DNA of 64,000 bases from Rhodococcus qingshengii JCM 15477 (GTDB lineage Bacteria > Actinomycetota > Actinomycetes > Mycobacteriales > Mycobacteriaceae): assembly GCF_023221595.1 (NCBI RefSeq), contig NZ_CP096563.1, forward strand, positions 2,152,501 through 2,216,500. Direction: 5' to 3'. Under the pieces are notes generated by a model. It was not told the DNA's origin and did not search any database. It saw only the letters and a list, made by a program, of their open reading frames with translations. Below, piece after piece: positions 56,880 through 64,000 of this stretch (the stretch's first letter is position 1; the number at the start of each line of letters is the position of its first letter). The position numbers and the translations under genes were made by a program.

Positions 56880-57742
56880 AGAACCGACCGCAGATACTCG
56901 ACGCTCGCTCGCACATCGCGCACCGGTCCCTCGTCCGACGGCGCTTCGGCCAGAATGGTGTCCTGCTCGAGCACGTACCACCCGTCGAAACCGTGGCGCT
57001 GCAATATGGCTGTGACACCGGCGATGTCGACGTCGCCGCCACCGAGTGGACGGTACATTCCCGCCTTCACGCCGTCGGTGTAGGTGAGCTCACCACTGCG
57101 AACGCGTGATGCGAGGGCATCGTCGACGTCCTTGAGATGCACGTGGGTGATGCGCTCGGGAGCCTGACGCGCCAGGTCGACCGGATCGGTGCCGCCGATC
57201 AACAGGTGGCCGGTGTCCAGGCACAGGGGGATGGCCGAGCCGTCGAGCACTCGCAGGACCTCGTCGCGCTGCTCGATCATCGTTCCGACGTGAGGGTGGA
57301 CAACTGCCCTGATTCCGCGCTCGGCCGCGGCGTCGGTGAGGCGATCGAGATTGTGTAGCAGGGTTTTCCAACTCTGCTCGTCCAGTTCCGGACGTGAATC
57401 GTAGCCGTCGGAACCCGTCGCGGCGGCCAGGACCAAAACTTCGGCACCCGAGGCGACGAAACCATCGAGGATGGGGGAGATGCCGGGAACCGGATCATGA
57501 TCGCGATCATGCAGCAGTACCGGTGCGAACCCGCCGACTGCGCTCAGATCGTGATCCGCGAGCACCTTGGCCATTTCGGCGGGTGCAGTCGGCAGAAAGC
57601 CCTCCGGTCCGATTTCCGTTGCCGCCAGACCGACTTCGCGCATTTCCCGGAGGACTTGCGCAGGGTCGAGCTGGTAGCCCCAGCCCGGGACTTCGCACAC
57701 GCCCCAGGAGATCGGTGCGCCGGCGATGCGAGGAGTGCTCAT
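56876..57742 (-). CDS. IolE/MocC-like TIM-barrel protein (inosose dehydratase-like)
   Basis: This 288-residue protein starts I-A-G-A-P-I-S-W-G-V-C-E-V-P-G-W-G-Y-Q, the hallmark of IolE/MocC inosose dehydratase-like enzymes, and has C-L-D-T-G-H and V-H-L-K-D-V metal-site motifs. MocC acts in rhizopine (an inosamine) breakdown in rhizobia. Here it would handle the keto product of the adjacent dehydrogenase. It overlaps both neighbours by 4 bp. Confidence 0.8.
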   Translation of the reverse strand: MSTPRIAGAPISWGVCEVPGWGYQLDPAQVLREMREVGLAATEIGPEGFLPTAPAEMAKVLADHDLSAVGGFAPVLLHDRDHDPVPGISPILDGFVASGAEVLVLAAATGSDGYDSRPELDEQSWKTLLHNLDRLTDAAAERGIRAVVHPHVGTMIEQRDEVLRVLDGSAIPLCLDTGHLLIGGTDPVDLARQAPERITHVHLKDVDDALASRVRSGELTYTDGVKAGMYRPLGGGDVDIAGVTAILQRHGFDGWYVLEQDTILAEAPSDEGPVRDVRASVEYLRSVL

Positions 57743-58779
57743 GTGTGTGCCTCATTCTTGTCGTGAAGGAACAGATCTTTGACTTCGGTGATCGTGACGG
57801 GCCGACCCTCGCGCAGAGAGTGCGTTGCAGCTTCGGAGATCCAGGCCGACTCGACCGCATCTGCGGGCGTGCACGGTGATTCCCGACGCCCGGCGACAAC
57901 GCCGAGGAATGCTTCGAGTTCCGCACGGTAGGCGGACGTGAAGCGGTCCATGAAGAACGTGTACGGCTCCTTCGAGGGGAACGATGTTTCGGGGTCGAGA
58001 GAGCGGAGTGGCAAGCGGTCGTCCAGCCCGGCAACGACGGAGTCCGCCGAGCCGAGTACCTCGAGTCGGCAGTCGTAGCCGCGGCCGTTGTAGCGGGTAT
58101 TCGACACGACCGCGATGGTTCCGCCTTCGAAAGTGAGAACCGTTGCGGCGGTGTCGACGTCACCGGCATCGGCGATCCCGCGATCACCCTGATTCGAGCC
58201 GGTGGCAAAAACAGTGGTGACTTCGCGGCCGCTGATCCACCGTACGATGTCGAAGTCGTGGATCGAGCAGTCGCGGAAGATGCCGCCTGAGTGTTCGATG
58301 TACGAGATCGGCGGGGGAGCGGGGTCGAGGGTGGTCGATCGGAGAGTGTGGATCCAACCGAGTTCTCCAGATCGAACCGCGTCGTACGCCGCCACAAATG
58401 ACGGGTCGAATCGGCGCTGAAATCCGATCTGGACTGGTACCGACGTCTGCTCGGCAGTCGCGAGTACACGAACGGAGGATTCGATGGAGTCGGCTACCGG
58501 CTTTTCGCAGAACGTCGGGATGTCCAGGCGAACAGCGGCTTCGATCAATTCGGCATGTGAACTCGACGGCGCGGCGATCAGAACGCCGTCGATGCCTGAC
58601 GCTAGAAGCGCGTCGGGATCGGCAGCGGACTCCACGTCGAGTTCGCTTGCCACGTCCGAGGTTCGACGTGCGTCGACATCGGTGACAACCAGTGCGTCGA
58701 CGCCGTTTAGCGTCAGTAGATTTCGGGCGTGGTAGCTGCCGATTCGTCCGAGGCCGACGACTCCGATGCGAGCGCCCAT
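57739..58779 (-). CDS. Inositol 2-dehydrogenase-like Gfo/Idh/MocA oxidoreductase
   Basis: This 346-residue dehydrogenase has G-L-G-R-I-G-S-Y-H-A at the N-terminus, E-K-P-V with the catalytic Lys, and F-Q-R-R-F-D-P-S-F and C-S-I-H-D-F-D-I-V-R-W segments typical of inositol 2-dehydrogenase. With the IolE-like protein it could use an inositol isomer not handled by the main operon. The start overlaps the SDR stop by one base and the end overlaps the IolE-like start by 4 bp. Confidence 0.85.
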   Translation of the reverse strand: MGARIGVVGLGRIGSYHARNLLTLNGVDALVVTDVDARRTSDVASELDVESAADPDALLASGIDGVLIAAPSSSHAELIEAAVRLDIPTFCEKPVADSIESSVRVLATAEQTSVPVQIGFQRRFDPSFVAAYDAVRSGELGWIHTLRSTTLDPAPPPISYIEHSGGIFRDCSIHDFDIVRWISGREVTTVFATGSNQGDRGIADAGDVDTAATVLTFEGGTIAVVSNTRYNGRGYDCRLEVLGSADSVVAGLDDRLPLRSLDPETSFPSKEPYTFFMDRFTSAYRAELEAFLGVVAGRRESPCTPADAVESAWISEAATHSLREGRPVTITEVKDLFLHDKNEAHT

Positions 58780-59570
58780 CAGTCCAGCCCTCCGAAGACG
58801 TTCTGGTCCCAGTCGATGATCGAACCCGTCACGACTCCGCTGCGATCGGAGAGCAGGAAGACGACGAAGTCGGCGATTTCGTCGACCTGTCCGAGCTTGC
58901 CCATGGGGAGGGTGCTGCCCGCGCGTTCCTGCCAGTCGTCACCAGCGTCGTGAAAAGCTCTCTGCGTGAGGTCTTCACCCTCGGTCTGTGTCCACCCGAT
59001 GTCGAGACCGTTGATCCGGATACGATCCCAGCGATGCGCATGGGCGGCGTTGCGGGTCAGCCCCGCCAGCCCGGCCTTCGCTGCCACGTACGGCGCGAGA
59101 TACGGCTGCCCGCCGAGTTCGGACGTGGAGATGATGTTGACGATGGACCCGGGGACCGCACGCTCGCGCATGTCTTTGACTGCTGCCTGCATCGTGAAGA
59201 ACGGACCGCGAAGGTTCACCGCGATGTGCTGGTCGAAGAGTTCTTCGGTGGTGTCGAGCAGCGTTCCGCGTGAAGTGAGCCCGGCGGAATTGACCAGAGC
59301 ATCCACGCGGCCGAAGTGAGAGATCGTCTCGGCCACGCTGTCGAGCGCGGAATCCGTTTGTGCCACATCGGCTTCGATGAAGTGAGTTCCCGGAAGTTCT
59401 GTCTCGAGAGCCTTTCCGACGTCCGGGCGTCGGCCGGTGAAAGCCACCTGAGCGCCCTCACGGACTGCGGCGCGTACGATTCCGGCGCCGACGCCTTGCG
59501 AGCCGCCACTGACCAGTAAGACGGTGTCGGCCAGGAGTGCGGGCCTGGTTACGCCCGGCGTAGAAGTCAT
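58779..59570 (-). CDS. Short-chain dehydrogenase/reductase (SDR)
   Basis: This 263-residue SDR has the cofactor motif S-G-G-S-Q-G-V-G (a variant of TGxxxGxG), N-S-A-G, and the catalytic Ser, Tyr and Lys in S-T-S-E-L-G-G-Q-P-Y-L-A-P-Y-V-A-A-K. It is the first gene of the four-gene minus-strand operon and is divergent from a LacI-type regulator with a 75-bp gap. It may oxidise a second hydroxyl of the polyol. Confidence 0.83.
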   Translation of the reverse strand: MTSTPGVTRPALLADTVLLVSGGSQGVGAGIVRAAVREGAQVAFTGRRPDVGKALETELPGTHFIEADVAQTDSALDSVAETISHFGRVDALVNSAGLTSRGTLLDTTEELFDQHIAVNLRGPFFTMQAAVKDMRERAVPGSIVNIISTSELGGQPYLAPYVAAKAGLAGLTRNAAHAHRWDRIRINGLDIGWTQTEGEDLTQRAFHDAGDDWQERAGSTLPMGKLGQVDEIADFVVFLLSDRSGVVTGSIIDWDQNVFGGLD

Positions 59571-59615
59571 GGGTTTAGTCTGGCTGTGACGAAGACCTCG
59601 AGCAACAGCAAAAAA

Positions 59616-59632
59616 CCATCAAATATCCATCA
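59616..59632. promoter_or_regulatory. Direct repeat in the SDR/LacI control region
   Basis: CCATCA occurs twice, at 59616-59621 and 59627-59632, one helical turn (11 bp) apart, in the divergent region between the SDR operon and the LacI-type gene. CCATCAAA is also found at 49711 upstream of the PhyH gene. The words are short, so this is only a hint of an operator. Confidence 0.25.
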
Positions 59633-59645
59633 TCGTGAGGTAGTT

Positions 59646-60668
59646 GTGGCGCATCGATTCAAAGTACGGGAGATCGCTCAGCAGTCGGGCCTGAGTGAGG
59701 CCACCGTCGACCGGGTGCTCAACGACCGTCCTGGAGTTCGCGACGGCACACGATCGGAGGTTCGCCAGGCGATCACGGACCTGGAACGTCAACGCTCGCA
59801 ACTGAAACTGGTCGGTCGCACATTCATCGTCGACGTCGTGTTGCAAACTCCTGCAAGGTTTTCCGACGCCGTCCGTGACGCGCTCGAGGCCGAACTGCCC
59901 ACCCTTGCACCCGCTGTAGTTCGTTCCAGGTTTCACTTTCGTGAGACCGGTTCGGTAGAAGCGATGACGTCGACGCTCGACAAGATTCGCCGGCGTGGCT
60001 CCCACGGAGTCATCGTCAAGGCTCCCGACACTCCGGAAGTCGTGGCGGCGATCGACCGGTTGGTGGCGGCAAGGATTCCGGTCGTCACGTTGGTGACCGA
60101 CGTTGCCGGCAGCAGGCGAGCCGCCTACATCGGCATCGACAACCGAGCCGCTGGAGCCACCGCCGCGTACTTGATAGATCAGTGGCTGGGGGATCGGGAA
60201 GGCAACGTGCTGGTCAGCATGAGCAGTGGGTTCTTCCGCGGGGAGGAAGAACGGGAGATGGGATTTCGCTCCGCTATGCGCGTCTCGGCTCCGCATCGCC
60301 GTTTGATCGACATTCCGAACAGTGACGGTCTGGATCAGACGAGTAGGAAATTGGTGCGAGCGGCACTCGAATCCGATCCGCAGATCCGTGCCGTGTATTC
60401 GATCGGTGGTGGCAACCTGGCCACTGTCGACGCGTTCGAAGAACTGAACCGGGAGTGCAGTGTCTTCATCGCTCACGATCTCGACGGTGACAATCGAAAG
60501 TTGCTGGGGGAGAGGCGAATATCAGCGGTGCTCCACCACGATCTGCGGGCGGATGTTCGCACTGCCTGTCAGGTGGTCATGAAAGAACACGGCGCCATGG
60601 GCGCTCACTTCGGCTTTACGACGTCACCGGTTCAAGTCGTGACACCGCTCAACATGCCCCCGACATAG
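59646..60668 (+). CDS. LacI-type regulator with rhizopine/sugar-binding effector domain
   Basis: This 340-residue protein has a LacI helix-turn-helix (V-R-E-I-A-Q-Q-S-G-L-S-E-A-T-V-D-R-V-L-N) and a periplasmic-binding-protein domain of the ribose/rhizopine class rather than the usual LacI one. GTG 59646 has GAGG 5 nt upstream. It is divergent from the SDR operon, which it probably regulates in response to a sugar or inositol derivative. Confidence 0.83.
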   Translation: MAHRFKVREIAQQSGLSEATVDRVLNDRPGVRDGTRSEVRQAITDLERQRSQLKLVGRTFIVDVVLQTPARFSDAVRDALEAELPTLAPAVVRSRFHFRETGSVEAMTSTLDKIRRRGSHGVIVKAPDTPEVVAAIDRLVAARIPVVTLVTDVAGSRRAAYIGIDNRAAGATAAYLIDQWLGDREGNVLVSMSSGFFRGEEEREMGFRSAMRVSAPHRRLIDIPNSDGLDQTSRKLVRAALESDPQIRAVYSIGGGNLATVDAFEELNRECSVFIAHDLDGDNRKLLGERRISAVLHHDLRADVRTACQVVMKEHGAMGAHFGFTTSPVQVVTPLNMPPT

Positions 60669-60712
60669 CTGTGCGCGGTCAAGGAGTCCGGAGACTCCCT
60701 AACCGCGCACAG
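60669..60712. terminator. Bidirectional terminator between LacI-type gene and sdhB
   Basis: An 11-bp perfect outer stem (CTGTGCGCGGT, complement at 60702-60712) encloses a second hairpin (GGAGTC/GACTCC). It lies between convergent genes and can serve both. Confidence 0.8.
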
Positions 60713-60726
60713 GGCCGAAGGCCTGA

Positions 60727-61494
60727 CTATCGAGCGAAGAGCAGTGCTCGCTTGACTTCCTGAATAGCCTTTGTCACCTGGATGCCGCGGGGGCACGCGT
60801 CGGTGCAGTTGAACGTGGTGCGGCAACGCCACACGCCGTCCTTGTCGTTCAGGATGTCGAGACGCTCGGAAGCGGCCTCGTCACGGCTGTCGAAGATGAA
60901 CCGGTGTGCGTTCACGATGGCAGCGGGACCGAAGTAGCTGCCGTCGCTCCAGTACACGGGGCACGACGTGGTGCAGCATGCGCAGAGGATGCACTTGGTG
61001 GTGTCGTCGAAACGAGCACGGTCGTGCTGGCTCTGGATGCGCTCACGAGTGGGCTCGTTGCCACTGGTGATGAGGAACGGCTTCACGGCGCGGAATGCGT
61101 CGAAGAAGGGCTCCATGTCGACAACCAGGTCCTTCTCGACGGGCAAGCCCTTGATGGGCTCGACCGTGATGGTGACCGGCTTGCCGTCCTTGGGCAGCAT
61201 GTCCTTCATCAGCAGCTTGCAGGCCAGACGGTTCACACCGTTGATCCGCATGGCGTCCGATCCACAGACACCGTGTGCGCAGCTGCGACGGAACGTGAGG
61301 GTGCCGTCGAGGTAACCCTTTACGTACAGCAGCAGGTTGAGCAGACGGTCGGTGGGCAGTGCCGGGACCTGGAAACTGTCCCAGTGCTGGCCCTCGCCCG
61401 ATTCGGGATTCATCCGCGCGATCTTGAGAGTGACCATGACGGCCCCCTCGGGGACAGCGGGGAGTTTGGGTGCATCTACAGCAGGCGCAGACAT
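60727..61494 (-). CDS. sdhB: Succinate dehydrogenase iron-sulfur subunit
   Basis: This 255-residue protein has the [2Fe-2S] ligands in C-A-H-G-V-C-G-S and the two C-terminal clusters in C-I-L-C-A-C-C-T-T-S-C-P and C-T-D-A-C-P-R-G. It carries electrons from the SdhA flavin to quinone at the membrane. The start overlaps the sdhA stop by one base. It is the last gene of the sdhCDAB operon. Confidence 0.95.
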   Translation of the reverse strand: MSAPAVDAPKLPAVPEGAVMVTLKIARMNPESGEGQHWDSFQVPALPTDRLLNLLLYVKGYLDGTLTFRRSCAHGVCGSDAMRINGVNRLACKLLMKDMLPKDGKPVTITVEPIKGLPVEKDLVVDMEPFFDAFRAVKPFLITSGNEPTRERIQSQHDRARFDDTTKCILCACCTTSCPVYWSDGSYFGPAAIVNAHRFIFDSRDEAASERLDILNDKDGVWRCRTTFNCTDACPRGIQVTKAIQEVKRALLFAR

Positions 61495-63245
61495 CAGTAC
61501 TTACGCTCCATCGGCTCGTAGCGGGTCTGGATCACCGGCTTGTAGTCCAGACGGATGTCGGAGAGCAGGCCGTCACCCTCCTTGTACGCCATCGTGTGCT
61601 TCATGTACTCGGCGTCGTTGCGGTCCGGGAAGTCCTCGCGAGCGTGGCCGCCGCGCGATTCCTTGCGGTTGAGGGCGCCGACGACGGTGACCTCTGCCAT
61701 TTCGAGGAGGAAGCCCAGCTCGATGGCCTCCAGCAGGTCGCTGTTGTAGCGCTTGCCCTTGTCCTGGACCGTGATGTGGTTGTAGCGCTCCTTGAGAGCA
61801 CGCACATCCTTGAGAGCCTGGGTGAGGCGCTCTTCGGTGCGGAAGACGGAGGCGTTGTTGTCCATCGACTGCTGCAGCTCGGTGCGGATGTCCGCAACGC
61901 GCTCGTGGCCGTGATCGGACAGGATGACGCCGACCCAGTCTTCGACCATCGCGGCGGGGGTTTCCGGCATGTCGACGAACTCGGTGGAGTTCGCGTACTC
62001 GGCCGCAGCGATGCCGGCGCGACGGCCGAACACGTTGATGTCGAGGAGCGAGTTGGTACCGAGACGGTTTGCACCGTGTACGGAGACACAGGCGCATTCG
62101 CCGGCCGCGTACAGACCCTTGACGATCTCGTCGTTGTTGCGCAGCACCTCACCGTTGATCTTGGTGGGGATACCGCCCATGACGTAGTGGCACGTCGGGT
62201 AGACGGGCACGGGCTCCTTGACGGGGTCCACGCCGAGGTAGGTGCGCGAGAACTCCATGATGTCGGGGAGCTTTTCGTCGAGAACTTCCTCGGGGATGTG
62301 CGTCACGTCGATGTAGACGTAGTCCTTGTTCGGGCCGGCGCCGCGGCCTTCGAGAACCTCGAGGACCATCGAACGAGCCACGATGTCACGCGGAGCGAGG
62401 TCCTTGATGGTGGGTGCGTAACGCTCCATGAAGCGTTCACCGTCGGCATTACGGAGAATGCCACCTTCACCGCGGACGGCTTCCGAGATCAGGATGCCGA
62501 GACCGGCGAGTCCTGTCGGGTGGAACTGGTGGAACTCCATGTCCTCGAGGGGCAGGCCCTTGCGGAAGATGATGCCCATGCCGTCACCGGTGAGGGTGTG
62601 CGCGTTGGACGTCGTCTTGTACATGCGTCCCGAGCCGCCGGTCGCGAAGACGATCGACTTGGCGTGGAAGATGTGCAGCTCGCCGGTCGAGAGCTCGTAG
62701 CAGATGACACCGGTGGCAACCGGGCCGTCCTCGGTCTCGGTGATGGCGATGTCGAGCGCGTAGAACTCGTTGAAGAACTCGACGTCGTGCTTGACGCAGT
62801 TCTGGTAGAGCGTCTGCAGGATCATGTGACCGGTGCGGTCGGCGGCGTAACACGCACGGCGGACGGGTGCCTTGCCGTGGTCGCGTGTGTGGCCACCGAA
62901 TCGACGCTGGTCGATCTTGCCTTCGGGCGTGCGGTTGAACGGCAGACCCATCTTCTCGAGGTCGAGCACCGCATCGATGGCCTCCTTGGCCATGATCTCG
63001 ACGGCGTCCTGGTCGGCGAGGTAGTCGCCGCCCTTGACGGTGTCGAAGGTGTGCCACTCCCAGTTGTCTTCCTCCACGTTCGCCAGTGCGGCACACATGC
63101 CGCCCTGGGCCGCGCCGGTGTGGCTGCGGGTGGGGTAGAGCTTGGTCAGTACGGCCGTGCGGGCACGGGGGCCAGCTTCGATTGCCGCACGCATGCCTGC
63201 GCCACCGGCGCCGACGATGACCACGTCATAACGATGTTCCTGCAT
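61494..63245 (-). CDS. sdhA: Succinate dehydrogenase flavoprotein subunit
   Basis: This 583-residue flavoprotein has the FAD-binding G-A-G-G-A-G at the N-terminus, the covalent FAD site R-S-H-T-G-A-A-Q-G-G (His42) and the active-site H-P-T-G. The length and order match SdhA rather than L-aspartate oxidase. It oxidises succinate to fumarate in the TCA cycle. It lies between sdhD and sdhB. Confidence 0.96.
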   Translation of the reverse strand: MQEHRYDVVIVGAGGAGMRAAIEAGPRARTAVLTKLYPTRSHTGAAQGGMCAALANVEEDNWEWHTFDTVKGGDYLADQDAVEIMAKEAIDAVLDLEKMGLPFNRTPEGKIDQRRFGGHTRDHGKAPVRRACYAADRTGHMILQTLYQNCVKHDVEFFNEFYALDIAITETEDGPVATGVICYELSTGELHIFHAKSIVFATGGSGRMYKTTSNAHTLTGDGMGIIFRKGLPLEDMEFHQFHPTGLAGLGILISEAVRGEGGILRNADGERFMERYAPTIKDLAPRDIVARSMVLEVLEGRGAGPNKDYVYIDVTHIPEEVLDEKLPDIMEFSRTYLGVDPVKEPVPVYPTCHYVMGGIPTKINGEVLRNNDEIVKGLYAAGECACVSVHGANRLGTNSLLDINVFGRRAGIAAAEYANSTEFVDMPETPAAMVEDWVGVILSDHGHERVADIRTELQQSMDNNASVFRTEERLTQALKDVRALKERYNHITVQDKGKRYNSDLLEAIELGFLLEMAEVTVVGALNRKESRGGHAREDFPDRNDAEYMKHTMAYKEGDGLLSDIRLDYKPVIQTRYEPMERKY

Positions 63246-63260
63246 GAAGTCTGTGCTCCC

Positions 63261-63716
63261 CTAGCTCGCCGAGATATTGGGGTCGAAGGTGAAGATGACG
63301 TACGTGCCCAGGCCCATGATCAGGATCATCGAGAGAACGAGGATCGTGGTCAGCCAGAAGCGCGTGGAGTCCTTGCGGGAGTAGTCCGCGATGACCGTGC
63401 GCAGACCGTTACCGCCGTGCAGCTGTGCCAGCCACAACATCGTCAGATCCCAGAACTGCCAGAACGGGCTGGACCAGCGACCTGCGACGAACGCGAAGTT
63501 CAGACGGTGAACGCCACCGTCGAGCATCAGCATGATGAACATGTGGCCCAGGACCAGAACGATCAGGGCGACGCCGGAGAAGCGCATGAAGAGCCATGCG
63601 TACAACTCGAAATTGTTCCGAGCCTTCGCGCGCGGGGACCGCGGGTTGTCCAGGCTTGCGGGACGGTCGTATGAGGTGCCCAGGCTCTTGGCTTCGGGTC
63701 CGTGAGTAGTCGCCAT
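63261..63716 (-). CDS. sdhD: Succinate dehydrogenase membrane anchor subunit SdhD
   Basis: This 151-residue protein has three transmembrane helices and the heme/quinone-region motif L-G-H-M-F-I-M-L. It follows SdhC by one base and precedes sdhA by 15 nt. The ATG at 63716 is preferred over an in-frame start five codons upstream that lies inside sdhC. Its N-terminal hydrophilic stretch of about 40 residues is normal in this group. Confidence 0.88.
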   Translation of the reverse strand: MATTHGPEAKSLGTSYDRPASLDNPRSPRAKARNNFELYAWLFMRFSGVALIVLVLGHMFIMLMLDGGVHRLNFAFVAGRWSSPFWQFWDLTMLWLAQLHGGNGLRTVIADYSRKDSTRFWLTTILVLSMILIMGLGTYVIFTFDPNISAS

Positions 63717-63717
63717 G

Positions 63718-64000
63718 TCAGTGCTCCGCAAACATGTTGATGAGGATGCGTCCGGCGCCTGGGATCATCACCAGGAACCAGATCGTCAGAATGGTCCAGA
63801 GCATGACGCGCTGGTACTTCGGGCCCTTCGACCAGAAGTCCACCAACATCACGCGCACGCCGTTGAGGGCGTGGTAGAGGACTACGCCGACGAGGCCGAT
63901 CTCCATGAGGCCGACGAGGGGGTTCTTGTACGTGTCGATGACGGCGTCGTACGTATCGGGATTGACCCGAACGAGTGCCGTATCGAGAACGTGTACGAAT
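63718..64000 (-). CDS. sdhC: Succinate dehydrogenase cytochrome b556 subunit SdhC (partial)
   Basis: The frame runs off the window edge, so only the last 93 or so residues are present. They hold the heme-binding region Y-H-A-L-N-G-V-R-V-M-L-V-D-F and a final transmembrane helix, matching the C-terminal half of SdhC. It is the first gene of the sdhCDAB order; its promoter lies outside the window. Confidence 0.88.
   Translation of the reverse strand, partial: FVHVLDTALVRVNPDTYDAVIDTYKNPLVGLMEIGLVGVVLYHALNGVRVMLVDFWSKGPKYQRVMLWTILTIWFLVMIPGAGRILINMFAEH

Noticed and set aside
61470..63674. A 734-codon open frame on the plus strand opposite sdhA
   Set aside because: It is a shadow of sdhA/sdhD caused by high-GC codon usage; it has no domain and lies antisense to a certain gene.

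Overview
The window is high-GC actinobacterial DNA and most resembles Rhodococcus, probably the erythropolis/qingshengii group. This is an inference from gene content: a DnaE2-type polymerase end, folD next to a DUF3017 gene, a SAM-IV riboswitch in front of metY-metX, a eukaryote-type icd, a rifampicin monooxygenase behind a perfect rifamycin-associated element, and an actinobacterial iol operon with a Cgl0158-type aldolase. I see no insertion sequence, prophage, CRISPR array, tRNA or rRNA.

Layout. 1-5 kb: the end of dnaE2, an oxidoreductase operon, a secreted hydrolase, a CPBP protease and a rhodanese. 5-10.5 kb: a TDT-family transporter with a divergent LysR gene, then a TetR / TetX-like monooxygenase divergon with two perfect operators, and a DUF3626 gene. 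10.7-14.9 kb: a one-chain assimilatory nitrate reductase fused to a diflavin reductase, interrupted by a frameshift. 15-21 kb: trmL, an excalibur protein, a pentapeptide protein, GNAT, folD, and a SWIM/SNF2 pair. 21-25.6 kb: metYX under a SAM-IV riboswitch, then icd. 25.7-33 kb: an efflux pump, xth, a secreted RNase with barstar, trpS, yhjD and a DD-carboxypeptidase.

33.1-44.6 kb is the myo-inositol region. Eight genes (iolC, an aldolase gene, iolB, iolD, an iolE-like gene, iolG, iolH, mmsA) run tightly packed on the minus strand, with a divergent GntR/UTRA regulator. 44.6-48.4 kb holds an MFS pump, the RAE-controlled rifampicin monooxygenase, a lipoprotein and a frameshifted membrane gene. 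48.4-60.7 kb is a second polyol/sugar region: a PhyH dioxygenase, a LacI-controlled dehydrogenase/isomerase pair, a complete ABC importer, a four-gene dehydrogenase/IolE-like/SDR operon and a second LacI-type regulator. The window ends in sdhCDAB, with sdhC cut by the edge.

The main connection I found is a 22-bp operator, identical at 19 positions, placed the same way over a TTGACA -35 box in front of iolC and in front of the ABC importer 10 kb away. This suggests that the importer supplies the iol pathway and that both are controlled by the GntR regulator. No MFS inositol transporter (IolT type) is evident in the window, which fits an ABC importer doing that job.
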